Source of the DNA: Serilophus lunatus
Lineage: Eukaryota; Chordata; Aves; Passeriformes; Eurylaimidae
Assembly (NCBI GenBank): GCA_013399895.1
Contig: VXBA01000396.1
Coordinates: 82,542 to 146,541 of the forward strand
Length of the DNA: 64,000 bases
Direction: 5' to 3'
Position numbers and translations under genes: made by a program. How positions within the stretch are numbered: the stretch's first letter is position 1; every line of letters starts with the position of its first letter. The notes below the pieces were generated by a model. It was not told the origin of the DNA. It saw only the letters and a program-made list of their open reading frames with translations, and did no database searches. This document shows positions 24,001 to 39,000 of the stretch, piece after piece.

Positions 24001-27000
24001 CAGCCAGAGCAGCCCAGCCAGGCTGTGGCTGCAAAGGAGGCAGCATAGCCATGACCTGTGACAACCTGCCCCTGCAAACCAGACCAGCACAGTTTGTTCA
24101 GGGGCCAAGGAGCCATTTCTTGGCTCAGGCATTTTGTCACTAATACTGGCTCATCAGTCTCTGCAAAATGCTTCTCACTTAGTAAATATGTTTTTTCTTT
24201 CATTTGTACAAACTGAATAAATTTTTAGATTGGTTTGCTTGCCTTTTGGGTTTTTTTAAGTCCAATTTTTCATCTTTCTATGAAAACCCATACTAAGGTC
24301 CTTAGCAAAATGCTGCCACAGTCACTAAGAGTATTAGAAACACTGAATCAGCAAATCTTAAAATAGCTAAGACCAAGCAAACCTTGAGAAATTCCCAATG
24401 TTCCATATACTCCCAGTCTGACATCTGTGTACTGCTGTGTCCCATTGATAACAGGATCATCTGTCCATAAACTTAGCCAGTAGCTGGAAGCCAAGGAGGC
24501 TATATGATTACACATAAAGAGGAAAATGCCCAAGAAAGACATAAAAAGTCCAATTGCTTTCATGTACTCCCAGTACACTGTTGCCTTTACCTGAAGAGAG
24601 AAGAAAAAAAAAAAAGAAATACTAATTTTGCAAATTAGTAGTTTCAAAACCAGCAATACCCCCTTCTCCAAAGCCTATTTAAAGCCAGTATCCCTGCATC
24701 AGGCCATGAAAACACAGCCAGTGCACTCTGGAGAGCCACTTCTTGGGAATACATGCTGCAAAGCATTCTGTGGAGACATGCCAAATCCAACATCCTTTCA
24801 GGGCAGGCATCTTCCCCTGTTATCCAAAGGGGAGGGTGGAGTAGGGAGAAAGTTGCCTGAAGTAACACAGAGCATCAGTAGCACAGCCAAAAATCTCACT
24901 GAGGAGTTCCAATTTTTGGCTCTCTCTTTGTAACACAAGATTATAAGGCTTTTAAACCAACCCTTGCTCCACATGGCTGGTATCCTACAATCTATCTTTA
25001 ACCAACAACATGCAATCCAAGCTTGGATTCAAGCAACACTACTAGGAGGTGTAACTGCCATTTTCCCAGGAACCTCAGCCTCAGGTTTCTCAAAAAGCTG
25101 TGAGTATCCTGGGATTAGATACTTGTGTTTACAGTGGAAACTTGGCTTAAATTCATCTGAGTCAATTCCAGCTCCTTATACTGAAGGGCAGATTTCACTA
25201 GGTCACCTAATTTGTCCCAACCTTTCTCCAAGAAATAGCTGTAAGGTTTTATTTTCCTCTTTTAAACTCTAATGTGGTCAGGCCCATCGTTTTACACAGA
25301 AGTTTTGGTGCCAACATTCTTTCTGCAGGCAAACAGTGCTCAGGTTTGGGAGCAGAGGGCCCAGCAACACTTCCATGAAGTATTACACAACTAGTAGCAA
25401 GTTCAAGAACTCGCTCAGACCTTTCTCACGATAGTTACATGGTCTTCAGAAGCTATTTTCTTCTAGAACAGATTTTTCCAAAACTGAACAAGGGCACAGG
25501 AGGTGGGAACTGGAGACCTTACCCTGCCGGTCTTCGCTGTGTCGGCCTCTGTCAGTTTCCAGGAATTCTTTTCAGCAAGTGGCTTCTGCAGCTCTGCAGT
25601 GCTGCTCTGCTGCTGGGATTTCCCAGTGTCTCTGCTGTATGTTGAAGAGTTACTGAGTTGCCTGTTTGAAGACATTTATCTTTCAGTCGTAGTTTGACAT
25701 AGGACAGGTGTTTACTTCATAAATGGGCTTTGACAGTCCACAGCTCCATGTCAGTGGTTTACACTCCTATGGAGACCTCCTAACCAGCCATCCTCAGGCC
25801 AGTAGTTACTAGTGCTTCCTCCTCTCCCCACAGTGCACTCTCCTAATCCTCCCAAGTACAGATACAAAAAACAGACTAGCCACATAAAGAAGTCTTGGTT
25901 CCACAATCAAACTTCAGAAAGAAATATGCTTTGTGACCATCAACACCAGCCTTTACAAACCCTATCATCATATACACTGCAGCTGCCGGAGTGCAGAAAC
26001 AGGCAATTTTATTCCCAGGCACTCATTAGCTTCCAGAAATAAGTGTCTCGAGCACCGTAAGAATAAGGCAAAGCCTATGAGATGATTTTGCAAAGGTATA
26101 ATCAGAGTGATTGCAAGCATATTAGCACCTGTATTAGGTGAGACTAAAGGTTCGTTTGGCACTTCATCCCATCCAACGGTCAAATGCAGAAGCCTTGGGA
26201 ATACATACAAAGCTGGAGCAGCCAATAATATACTCTCCCTTCTACGCAAGTCAAACCCAAGGTGTATTTTGCTACAACACAAGAGTTTCTTTCTCAAGCT
26301 GCTGGATCCAGAGAGATGTATTTTTCTCTAACTAATATCATAAACTATTTATCCACATCTAAGTAATAGTATTGAAAAGATGGGAGGAATGGAAAAAAGA
26401 AAAGGGAGAATACACACCGATTCATCAGTTTTCCAGAGGCTTCATTCAAAAGGACTCCATTTTCTACAGGCTTTCCTTCTTTTGCAGATGGACTACTTGT
26501 ATCTGAGAGGTGAAAAAGCAATGAAGATGGCAAGGCAGAGACACACAAGGGATTCATTTCAAGCCTAAATGCCAGGTTGCAGTCCTTATGCGCAAACAAA
26601 GCAGGTAACCCAAGTTTTTACAAATTCTAACACAAAATTGACCAGGTGAACAAATCAGTTAGGTTCCACCCATAACAGTATTAATTGCCATGACAGGGAG
26701 CATTTATTTTTTCTAGCAAATGTAGGTCAGTAATAATGATATGAGGACATACTTTATATTAAAGCATGCAATACCAAGTCACATGTGACTCTCTCTGTGG
26801 AAAAAAACCCCCAACACTCCAGCCACTCCTTTTCAAACCACATCTTTTACATGGTTGATTATAAATTATTTTTGTTTTAAAATGCAGTGAGAAGACATTC
26901 TCATAAATGATGGAGTGAAGCTGTAAGAACAGCAGGCATGTGCAAAGTTAAGCAGGAAGAAATGGGTAAAAGCCTAGTGATTTAGGCAACCATAGGAATC

Positions 27001-30000
27001 AGATTAATTTAAGCAAGAGATCTTTCCATGAATTGTTATCCCACAACATTCCACTTGTACTACAATGCAGCACACATGAGACAATTCAGAAAACCTGTCA
27101 GCTTGAAATATTAACCTTTTTTGAACCATTTCAATCATTGTTATAAGTAAGACTAAGTGCTGTTAAGTATGACTTCTAGTTTCAGGTTATGCAATAATTT
27201 CCTTTATAAAAACCAAATCACTGACTCCTAAAAGAATAATCGTTAAGTGACTAGAGCTCCATTTTCATGTATGAAAGTTAATCCAGAATTTGTAACAAAG
27301 AATTTTGCGTTTTAAGGGCTCTATGCGTAATTTATGCAAAGACACCCACCTGCATCTATTCAAAAGATACTCAGTAAAGTTTGTGTGGATCTAGAGTCTG
27401 AAGCTTTCATATTTTTATACTAAAGCAAAACATATGCATAAAACAGTTGACCAACACATGATATGTAGACTGCATGGACATAGAGCTGTTCCCTCCTGTG
27501 TCAGCAAACTGAATGTTGGGTCATTACTCTAAAATTCCAAAGCTGAATTTTTCAGCATGGTCTTAAGCAGAAAAACAGCAGAAAGTGTGAAAAAAAGAAT
27601 GAACCATGATGGGACTGGTGGGTATTTTAAGTACTTGACAGCATTTGTTTTGAGACATGAAAACCAGCAAGCATTCCAGCATATTTCTTTAGAACATCAC
27701 TGAAGTTCCAAACCCACATGAAGAAAACAAAACCACAAATAAGCCATCCTCCCCTAACAGCTCCTACATTTGATTTTATATTGTAGGCTACAAAGATTTC
27801 TTGTTTTACTCCATTTAGCTCTTGAGAATAAAAAATGCCAGACTATCAGAGTAAATCTGGCATATACACTTAGGGTGTAAGCCCACTAATGAGGGCTCTG
27901 TTGAAAAATATGTCCAGAAATTATGAAAGTGAACAGCTGTGAAGTACTGAACACAGATATAAGAGCAAAAGGGACCCTGGGGATTCAATCCTGAATGATG
28001 CATGCCTGGGTACACTCCCAGGTCCAGGGTGTACTTTTAAAGTTTAAAGCTTCCTTACAGAAGCATTTGAGATAAGAACTGATGATGATGACCTAGGCCT
28101 GTAGGTAACTCACACAAACAAGAACATGCAAACCATGCATAAACCTACTGCAGATAAAATTCTTCTAATAATGACTCAAACTCTTGTAAATAAACTCAGC
28201 TATTCATACTACTCCAGTATAAGCACTAATGTAACGCCACAGGGCAAAAGAGCAGTTACCTGTTTCCAGAGGTTGAATCGTTCCTTCTAATGAAAGATCT
28301 GACTCTAAAAGTACATAGAATTAATTTTTTTCCAGAACACACCCAACTGTTTTCAGTTTTTACAACACAGCCAACCAGAATTACCTAAACCACAAAACCA
28401 TAAATGCCCAAGGCAGAATCAAATTTGCTGAAATGGACCTAATCTCAAGCCTCATACACAGTTTTCACACACACACGAGAAGCCCCATGAAGCTGAGGAT
28501 GGGAATGGTAGCAGTACAGCACACAGACCAAGGTAACCCTCAGGAATCTCAATGGAAGAGAAAGGCTGGGAGGAACACTTGCAGCCAAACCTCAGAAACT
28601 GGGTAGGAGAGGCTTTCCCACCCTTGCAGGAGTAAACATACTCCAGCCAGAAAGCACCAGTTCACAGTGTTTTCAGGCTGCCAGCACAGTAGCTTCAGGC
28701 ATAAAGGAGCCTCCCTTTTAAAATAGGTGTGCAGATAATCCTCCAACTATCTCAGACTGACTCCCAGCACAGACTACTGTGTTTATCCAAGATCCTGTGA
28801 TTCCAAATAATAGTCATCTTTTACACATTTGATAAATATGTTATCCCTATGGATCAGACAAATAATGCCCCTATTTTTCACCTTCTAACACTGGCAGATC
28901 ACTCAACCAACACTGATACACAAACTTGCTGCAAAAAAGGCTAACACTGTGAAACAGCAAAATCCTCTCCAGATCACCAGAGTCATATTGAAGTTAGAAG
29001 TGCCTTTTATTAGATAACTGCAGACATATGGCAAAAAATAAAGCACTGGTTCACCTTCCAAAAGAACTTTCAGTGTTTAAATAGAAAAATAAAGTAGCTT
29101 AGTTTACTATAAAGGGCTTCAAAACTACTTTTCCACACTTGGGAAGGGGAGGAGACAAAGACAAGAAGAACAAGGCTATTAGATGAGGCAAATCTCGGTA
29201 TAAGTCAACCTGTTAACCCCCTAGGGAAGTGCAGAAAGTTAATTTGTCTCTGAAGATGCCACAAGTCTACGGAAAATCTACAAAGTACCTATAGAAGCAC
29301 ATACAGAAAATACACAGAAGTTCACCTGATTCTGCTTCCACAAAATGTCTGCCCACAGTGCCTTTCACAGTAGGAGACCCCACCCATGCAGCACTTGGTG
29401 TTACTGTGTCCACCCAAATGAGCATCCCAGTCTGTGGAGTGGCAACTGAGACTATCAAGACACCTTTGCAAGAGGAATGCCATCCCACACCAGGACATCC
29501 TGAGCTTGAGCCTCAAGATGACAGACCATCCCCAAATGCAACTCCCCATGACAGGGAGCCAGAAGATGCCACCTTGCACATCCAGAAAACAAACCCTGCC
29601 CACTCCCAGCCTCTAAGGGCAGTATGTGATGCCAGCCTGGATAGCAGAGGGCAGCTTCAGAGAGCAAGGCAGACCATCACAGCCACCTCACAAGGAACTT
29701 TTGAGGTGAGTATCAGAAGCAGCCCCTTGCCAAAGGCAGCCACTCAACAGCTGTTCAACTCCACAGCTGCACCAGTGCAGTGAAATGTGGCACCATTTAT
29801 GTTTTGCCTGTGATGGGCACATGAAGAGTATACCAAAAAATGCCTCTGCATTCCCTCTATAGAATGAGAGGGAACCAGTAGTTTTCCACAGGGAAGATGA
29901 AGCAAAAAGCAGGCTCAGTTCCATCCTTGTTCTGGAGAGCCTGCTCTGCAACACTGCTACCAAACAAGCCTCAAGCACATGTCAACAACTTAACTCCAGG

Positions 30001-33000
30001 CAGTGCAGTGCAGTGCAAGCACCCCTCAAACTTTTCACCATGAGCACTTGTAGGAGCATCAGGAAATCACCACAGGCAAGCCACTGAAGACAATAAGCTG
30101 GAGGCAAGAGACTAAGTTCCCTTATTAAAATGCAATACTGCAACAGTCTGTAGGTTAAAAAAAAATGAAGTATATTCTTCTATCAGTGCAGCTCTCCAGC
30201 TGTTTTGTAAAGCAGAAGCAGGAGTCAAGGACATCAGCTGGAGAACTGAGCTGCTTTTTCCTCCTCCCATCCCCACAGGAACTATAAAGAAAACAGGAAG
30301 GGTGTAAAGGTCCCAGCTGTCTTTTATGCAGTCTCACAATCATTTGATTTTTGCACCCAGTGAGAGTAATTTTATTACAGATCTGTTACACACTTTACTA
30401 ATTTTAAAGGAAGAATGTGTGTTTAACCTCAGAACCCTCAATGCCCCTAAAGACATATAGGCAATCCTATAGCTAATCACAACAAATAGCAGTTTCTTTT
30501 AACTTTTGTTCCACTAGCACTATTTTTCCTTTAGCATGACTCCCTTATCATGACAGACATAACTTATTCCAAGAGAGTTTATTAGTAAGCTTACCACTGC
30601 TCTCCAAGATTTGTTCAGCATTAGCGTATGTACGAAGAAACTCGGCAAAAGCCCCATCCTGCTCCATCAGCTCCTGGTAGGAGCCCATCTCAGAGATTTC
30701 TCCATCAGACATTACCAGAATGGTATCCATTTGAGGCAGAAAGTTGATTGCATGGGTTACCAAAACCCGAGTCTAAATAGGAAAAGACAAAAGAGTCATA
30801 GTTGAGCTACTGCTCTTACTGCTTAAACTCTGTGCATAATACAGTAATAAGGGACAGGCGTGCAGCATTTTTAAGACAAAATACATCCCAGTCTTGTTTT
30901 TTCCGTTAAATAACTTTGAATTACAGAAACCAGAAGTCTGAATACGGAACTTGACAAACTTGGAATCATTTGAACTCAGCCAAGAAAAAGCATTCTCTAG
31001 AGAGAACTATTCATTATGACATACTTTATTTTTCAGGATTCCTTTTGGTCCAATAACTTTTTCAAAAATATGTTTCCCAACATGAGCATCAACAGCTGAT
31101 AAAGGATCATCAAGTAAATAGACATCTGCATTGCAGTAAACTGCCCGAGCAAGACTGACTCGCTGTTTCTGTCCTCCAGACAAATTCACACCCTGGGGAA
31201 ACAAGAAAATATGATCCTTTATTTACAGCTGAAAAGAGATGTCTTGCTACAGTTTATGAAAGACACGAGGTAGTTTATTCAAATTAGAGGAATTTCAGTA
31301 TTGTATGAAACAACCTCCACAATTAATTTTCCTACCACAGCAGCATAAGAAATCAGTCAAATCCTCTTGGAAGTACATCTATTGCATTCTCATTGTCAGT
31401 AAAGGGCTAGCCAAAAAAGTGTTTGCTAGTGTTGTAAAGCAATGAAACCTGACTGACCTACCTAACGCTACATTCAGATGGTAATTTTCTTCTCTCTTTT
31501 TCTGCAGTGCTGCCTCTGATTTAATAAACAAACTCTGTTCACACCCTAAAATTGGGGTGGCCTGCTAATCAATAAGGAAGATAAAGCTACATCTTTTAGT
31601 GAATTTGAGGCTGTCAGTTCCACACATCCCAGGAGCTATATCCCACCTCTGAACAGTCAGTGGGCAAAGCACATATCCCAGTCTCCTGGAGAGCATTAGC
31701 TGAGCAGAACATCCAGCAGCCACAAACACATACCCTGACAGGCTCATGGTATGGAGACACCCAGTCCTGACTCCACAGCACAGTACTGCAACATCTACAT
31801 AAGTTTCCCAATCCCACATCACACATACTTTTGCATCAAGGGCCAGTTTTGGGATGGCAGTTGTTTTTGTGTGTTGTTTTGGATTTTTTTGCAGGGGCTG
31901 GAGGGGTGTTTGTTTGCTTTTAATGAAGCTGAAAAGTATTCAGAAGATTGTTTCCAAATGTTTTTCTGCTCTGTGACCAAGGCAACTTAGAGACAATTAA
32001 AAAACTTTTATTGTGAGATGCTTTGACATTTGTAATTGAGGATGAGCTTCCTCTCTTTGAGGTTTAAGACCACGGAAAACATACTGTACAAATACAACTC
32101 TTATTCTAGAGGATTTCTACTCTGAGTGTTTTAAATTCAATACAGCTTTAAGATAAAGCCTTTACTACAAGCAATAGCATTGTTATGATAAAGTGGGTAT
32201 TTAAATACCTTTTCTCCTATTTCTGTTTTGTCTCCTGTAGGAAGAATCTCTATATCAGGCAGCAGTGCACAAGCCTCAATCACACGCTTGTACCAGCTCT
32301 CATTCATCTCCCTTCCAAAGATAATGTTATCTTCCAGAGTTGCATTTTGTACCCAGGCTTGCTGAGGAACGTAGGCTACAGAGCCCTGCAAGAAAAATAA
32401 AGTTCCCTATGTAGTATTTTAGACTAAGAGTCTGCACACAGTCAAAGCACAGCAGGGCTTTGTGAGGCAGGCAGTGCTAATCACCTCACAAATTGCTTAT
32501 GGTCATTTCAGAACTGTGCAAAGTAGTTCTTGGGCTACCACCTCCTCCAAAATGTTATTTTTATAATCCTCTCTACAAGAGAATGTAACAAAGTGCATTG
32601 GTAGAAAATAAAGGACTTCAAACAAAATAAGATTAACATAAACCTGGAGAAAACATTTGTTTAGAGAATGTTTGCACAATTACTGAATGTCAAAAGTCAT
32701 TAGTTGTTTCATATAAATTATGTTCTGTATAAGACAACTTAATCTGGAATGCAGGCGTTCAACAAATGCACCCTGCCAAAAGATTTCTGCAGAAAGCAGA
32801 GGAAGTAGTTTTCATATAAAAGTCACTGCAAAGGAAGAGATTGAGATAATGCAAAATATTTTGCTTCAATGATCAGTTCTGCCTTCTCATTCTGCAACAA
32901 TAATTAGTGATTCGGATCTCATCTATTTTATTTTTCCACAACAATTTTGGAGGTGACCAAACCTACAATCTCTTAAACACAAAATACTTGTTTTAATCTT

Positions 33001-36000
33001 AAAATAGTTTCTTTTCCATACATTACAGCAGCAGCAAAATACAAACCAAGGACTTTTTACTTATTTACTTACTTATAGGTAATTTTTCCTCTGTGAGCTC
33101 TGTACAGTTCTGATGCCTAGGAAAGTACAAACTGCAGTAGCAGCTTTTCCCATGTTTGGGTATCTGGGTGCACCCTCTCTCCCTGTAATTCTCTGATGCC
33201 TAAGAAGGTATGACCCAACACTACAGTTCCTCAGGCTGCAGAAGGTGCAACATGGTCTCCCCACCCCAAACCCTGCTGTCAACAAGACATCAGAACAGTT
33301 ATCTTTGAGACTTCCATTGTTCTGTGTATTTGGCTAAATCTGAAACCAACCGATTTAGATGTTGTTGGGTCAAGGTTTAATAGGAATTACATGGAGTTCA
33401 GGCTAAGGCTTGCCAGGAAAACAGGCTAAAAAAGTGCGTGCATTTGAAAGGCCGTCTCTTTCCCTCTTCATACCTCTCAGAAATCCAGAATCCCTCTGGC
33501 AATACCCACAAATAGCTCAACAATCCTTCAGACATATCCCACCTTGACAGCCACATAGCCTTCTTTTTTGTCCATCTCCCCCAGTAATGCAGACAGCAGT
33601 GATGACTTTCCACAGCCAACTTGACCAACCACAGCCACCAAGGAGCCTTCAGGAACACTGAAATTAATGCTGAAATAAAGTGGACATAATTCAGCCTTAC
33701 ATGCTGGCCCATCCCTTATTACACAGTCAATTGAACTGCCCAGATGAAACCAGATGCAATGTGAAAACACCCACTGCAAATAATGACACAGCACTAAAAT
33801 TTAAATGTTTGAAAATGCAAACCTCTCACTCAGAAAGCACTCAGCTCTTCTTATGCTCAGAACACAGCATCTTAAAATGTAATTAGTCAATGGGGGAAAA
33901 GAAAGAAAAAAAAAAATCACTGTGACCCAACCTTACAAATATTTCTCTCACATGTTCTGCAAACACAAATGTAAATACTAATGGATGCTTTGCAAAGGGC
34001 ATCCTTATCCCAAAAAATATGCCACTTAAGGCTTAAGAAAGAACCACCAAAGTCAAGAAAGGAAACAGGGCACCTGGAAGCCAAGGCTTGTAGCTGCAAC
34101 CCTCCAGTTACTTTGTTAGTAAAAGCATGTGCAAGGTTCATGACCAGTTTTCTGCAGCACAGGAATCAAGAATTACTATAGTTCAGCAAGAATCAGATTG
34201 TAAAAGGGAGACTGAGGACACAGGCAAACACCAGGGATCATTACAAAGGGCTGAGCAGCCTGCAGCCAGTAGATGGAGCTCATCCCATCTGCAGCACAGA
34301 GCAAGAGCTCAAAATCCCTCTGTCTTCCCGTTACATATGTTACTACTCCCCTTTATACACTATAAATCACTCTGGTTCATGAAGCCCTGATTTTAAAAAA
34401 ATAGAAAAAATACCATCTGTCCTATATATTTTTCATGGCAACTAACTCTCTTCCATATGTATTTTTTAATTCAAATATCATTTATGATGCAGCAAGATTA
34501 TGGAGTGCAATGAAGGGTACCAGTTCTTACCTTTTCAGCAAAGGAGGATCAGTTTTGGACCAGCTAAACGTTGAGTTCTTTACAACAATGCATCCTCCAG
34601 CTGCAAACAGAAAACTCATTTATGTAAGTACCAATGGAAGTACCTAAATTGTATGCTGTGGATGATACCACAGAAGTCAATTAAAACACATATGGGCAGA
34701 GGTATGAAGCTACTTTTCCAGATGAACAACAACCCACTGCTTACCAAAAACTTGTGTTCTGCTTTGACTGAATTTAGCTAGACAGCAGAGGTTCCAAGGC
34801 TACACTTATTCAGTAACCAAGAGGAACATGAATGACAATCACACACAGATACACACCAATCCAGCTCTGCAAAACCAGTTCAAGAAACCAGCAGCCTCCA
34901 TCTGACTGGTGTTTTAACAGAAGCAGCAATAAAACTGTCAATTCCCTGTGTGAAGCCAAGTTACTACAAGAACAACAGGCCAAATAAATCACAGAACCGA
35001 GTAAAGTAACTTTGACCAAGAACATTCTTCAGTGAAATGTCACATGGTACTGACAACAGGTTTGTGTTTTTTTTCTTACGGTAACAACTCAAAATATGAC
35101 TCAGGTAAACATTTACATATGTGTGCAAGTATAATCCCTTATAGACAAAAAAAAAAACACACACACTGAAGATTTATGAGCAATGTATTCATGGCTATCA
35201 GCTGAGAAGGAGGAGGAGAATGGACATTGGAATGGGCTGCCCAGGGAGATGGTGGAGTCATCATCCCTGAAAGTGTTCAAAAAAAAGACTGGATGTGGCA
35301 CTTAGTGCCATGGTTTAGTTGATGAGATGGTGTTAGACAATAGGTAGGACTTGATGATCTCAAAGGTCTTTTCCAACCTAGTTAATTCTGTGATTCTGTG
35401 AGATACTCTCAAAATGAAGAGGACAAAAAAAGTACAGCAGATTACTGCTTACAGAAAGCCAAGTGACTAAAACGATACAGAGATCATTAATTGCATGAGA
35501 GGAAGTGATAGGGATTTTACTGGCTTTGTAAAGAGGAAGTAAAAATATTTATTTAGAAATGACTGACATAGTCAAAGTTAAATTTTGTTTTGCAAGAAAG
35601 AGGGTGTAGTTTTTCAGTCAATCTGCCTTCACACTTACCTATCTCCTCAACTGCTCTATATAACTGGACCAGCAACACTGGATACACTGGGACTGACACT
35701 CTGCACAAAACAAAGTAGATGTATTTGCCATAATTGGGACTTATCCTTTCTCCTTCAAGGGCATTGAAATGTTACATGATTGCTGAGTTTTGGCACAGCA
35801 TTAATTGCCATTGTATTAATTGTCGACGAATTTTAAATGCTACACGTGAAACAAGCGATTTTTAAAGGGACCACCTGTGTCTGGACACAATCATTCTGTA
35901 GTCTGGAAACAGCAGTTGTGGAAAGGAAAGAAAATACCTGAAGAGGTGGTAGAACCTTGTAAAATGAAAATTACATAAAACTCCCTTCTCTGCTTTCTGG

Positions 36001-39000
36001 CTAGAGTTTATCAATGAAATACACCAACTTTATCAGTGAAATCAACCAAAACTGCAGCCATTTTTTACAGAAAGCAAAAGAAACCATCCAAAATCTGTAC
36101 ACACTGATTGTCAACAGGCAGAGAACTCACCCTCTGTGGTAGGACCCCTGATTATGCTGTCTGGATCTAACTCTTCATGAGACAGGAACACCCTAAGGCG
36201 CTTCAAGGAGACACTGGCCTGCATGGAAAAGGGATGTAAAACTACCTTAAATTCTGCTCATTACATTTAAGAGTGCATTGTTATGCACCACATATACATT
36301 ACACCATCATTATGCACTCCTAACTCCTCCTTAAATCCACTGCATATTTGCTTGGATAGTCATCAAACTTGCACTTCCCAAATCACAATGGCTGATTTCA
36401 GAAACACCCACCCACCATGACTAGGATTGATAATTTTGCTTGCACAGCACTTCATACACAGGAACTGCAGAGCTCCCTTTCTGAGGTGGCTGAATTTCAC
36501 CAGTGGACATTCTCTAAGCACAAGAATGCAATCTTGCCACACAGGGCCTCCTTCTGCACAGAAACACCCGTTAAATGATGGAAGTCTTACTTCTACTATG
36601 TTGCTGATAACCATAGGAAGCATGTTCATTGGAAACCTGAGGATGTTGAATAATGCTAGAGAAACAAATGCCTTCTGAGCATCCAAGACATTGCTCTTGT
36701 CTATTTTGACGTACACAGCAAACGTAGATAAGGCAACCTGAAAACAAAGTGCAAACCAAACATTTAGTTTAATTTAAAACATTTAATTTAAATCTACTGT
36801 TGTAAGAAAGCTGAAGGCTCCTCTTGGAAAAGTGTTAAGCGCTCACTTTCTTCACATAGCAAGGGTGAAAGCACAAATGTTACTTGTGGTCACACTGCAG
36901 GAGAAGGGAAGGAGAGAAATATTGACTGATCTTTCTTCCTGCTCCATTTTAAGGCACTCCTCATAGTACCAGATATTGGATCAGTAACATATAGAGAGAG
37001 AAACGTCAGAAACAGTCCAATTCTAACCTACTTCACATTTTGTAGAGTTTTCCAAGAAACTTGAAATGTTATTGCATTTCAAAGATGAAACCCTAGAGTA
37101 ACTAAGCTTTTCTGTTATGAACTTTTTAACTTTCATGCTGACCAAGAAAATGACATTGAACCACTGTTATCATCCATCATAAGCTATAAAAATAATTCCA
37201 AAAATATATATACTTATCTTTTTAAGTATGTTGAATACATTATAGTAGCATTGTACAAGTAAAAACAAATGTTCACTTTCATATCTATTCCCTTCGGAGT
37301 GTTTTATTCCATGATAACACCACCTGTACCTCAGTGTATCACAAGATCCAGCAACTTTTTCCAACAGACTGCCAACTACAGGAAGAAATTAAATTTGATG
37401 AACTTTTGGCATTCCCTTTCCTAGAGGTCTTGAAACAATTAGCTCTCCACCTAAGGAGGAGTCTCATCTAAGCACAGTATCCACTGAAGCCATCAGTGTT
37501 TCTGTTAAAAATCCGACTGCTGTGAAGACATGAATTGTTCTTGGTACAGCAGCTGACTCAGCTGTGCCTGGTGGAGTAGCTTGTTTGTACAGTCCTAAGT
37601 TTGGACAACCACATCCCAGGCAGAAAGCCCTCCCATGGAGATCAAAAGCAAGAAAGGGTCCAAAGAATAACCTCACAAGCAGCATGTCTGTACTTTCCTG
37701 TTACCAGTAGTTAGTCTGAAACACACCCTTATCAGCACACACAGCAGTAGGGGAGGTACTGCAAATAAATATTTTCCTGACACCATTATTAAAAGAGCCC
37801 TGGCCATGGAAACAGGAGAAAGAGTAGAAGATATATAAGTTTTGGATGTCAAAAATGCTTTCAATTAGGTACTCACAACAATTCTATAATCAGAAGTTCT
37901 GAAAAACATATAATAAAAACCCCAAAAATCCAAGAAACAAGATGTTGAAAAGCATCCTTGTACTTCGAGCTGCTTGATTTTTCCCCCCGTGTCAAATCCC
38001 CTGCAGAGCAGGGCCCTGCCACACACCCACAGTGTTTGCCAGAACAGAGCTATGCATTAGGAGAACCTGTCTTCTCAGACTCCACAGAACAGCATTAAGG
38101 AGTCCACCTGCAGAGTTTTATTTAGAAATTTAATTTAATAATGTATTTATATTAAAATCATCTCAGACTTCTTTTAGAAAAGCATTCACTTAAGAATGCA
38201 GCTGATGCTTCCTACCCAGGGCACTGCTTCTCTGCCTTTCATCATGACCAAAACATAATGTAAACACTAAAAATGTTTGCAGGGAAAGAATCTGAGACTG
38301 GAAAGTACACTTAAACACCTTCAACTGGAACAACACATATTTTATCCTAATGTAGTCATGGCTTTTATTTGCTTCTGCAGACAAGGGCAGTGGCCCCGTG
38401 TTCTAATAGGGTCTGAAGCAATTTTGATGTGATCTCACCCTTCTCTCCCTCAAATTAGTTGAAATGTAAGCTAACCACAAACACAGTAGAGATGTTTCAC
38501 ATATCAATGATTTTTTTCTTTGGAATAGAAAATTTGAAGCAATCCCAAGCTGTGCAATGGCTTTCCCTTCCCATGTTGTTTTTAAACAGATGCTGAGAGA
38601 GCCCCTGCCAGAGGTACACCTGGCACACAATGTCCCATTTGATCAAGGACTCCTATGTAAGGACCTGCTGCTCTCAAAGATGCAGAAATAAGGGATTTCT
38701 CACTCTGTCAGCCACAGCTCCCACTTGAAGAGTCCCATGTACATCAGTAACATCTTCTAAATCTGACCATACCTTTCATTTTAGGTTCCTCAACTGCAAC
38801 ACCAAAAACAGAGGGGATGCAGGGGAGGGTTTTATTTTCAAATATTTTAGCCATTAACTTCTAGAATACATCCAACTTGGATGTTACTGAGTTTCAAAGT
38901 AAACAGTAGTGCCTCTTCATAGAGAAGTAGAACCCTAAGTGTTCAGTGTCCCAGCACTTTGGAGGGCAATCTGACTCTTCCACTCATTAAAACACAAAAC

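Noticed and set aside
31500..31600. AATAAA-containing stretch resembling an LTR end
   Set aside because: Only one short motif (TTTAATAAACAAACTCTG) looks suggestive; no termini, target duplication or GC shift.
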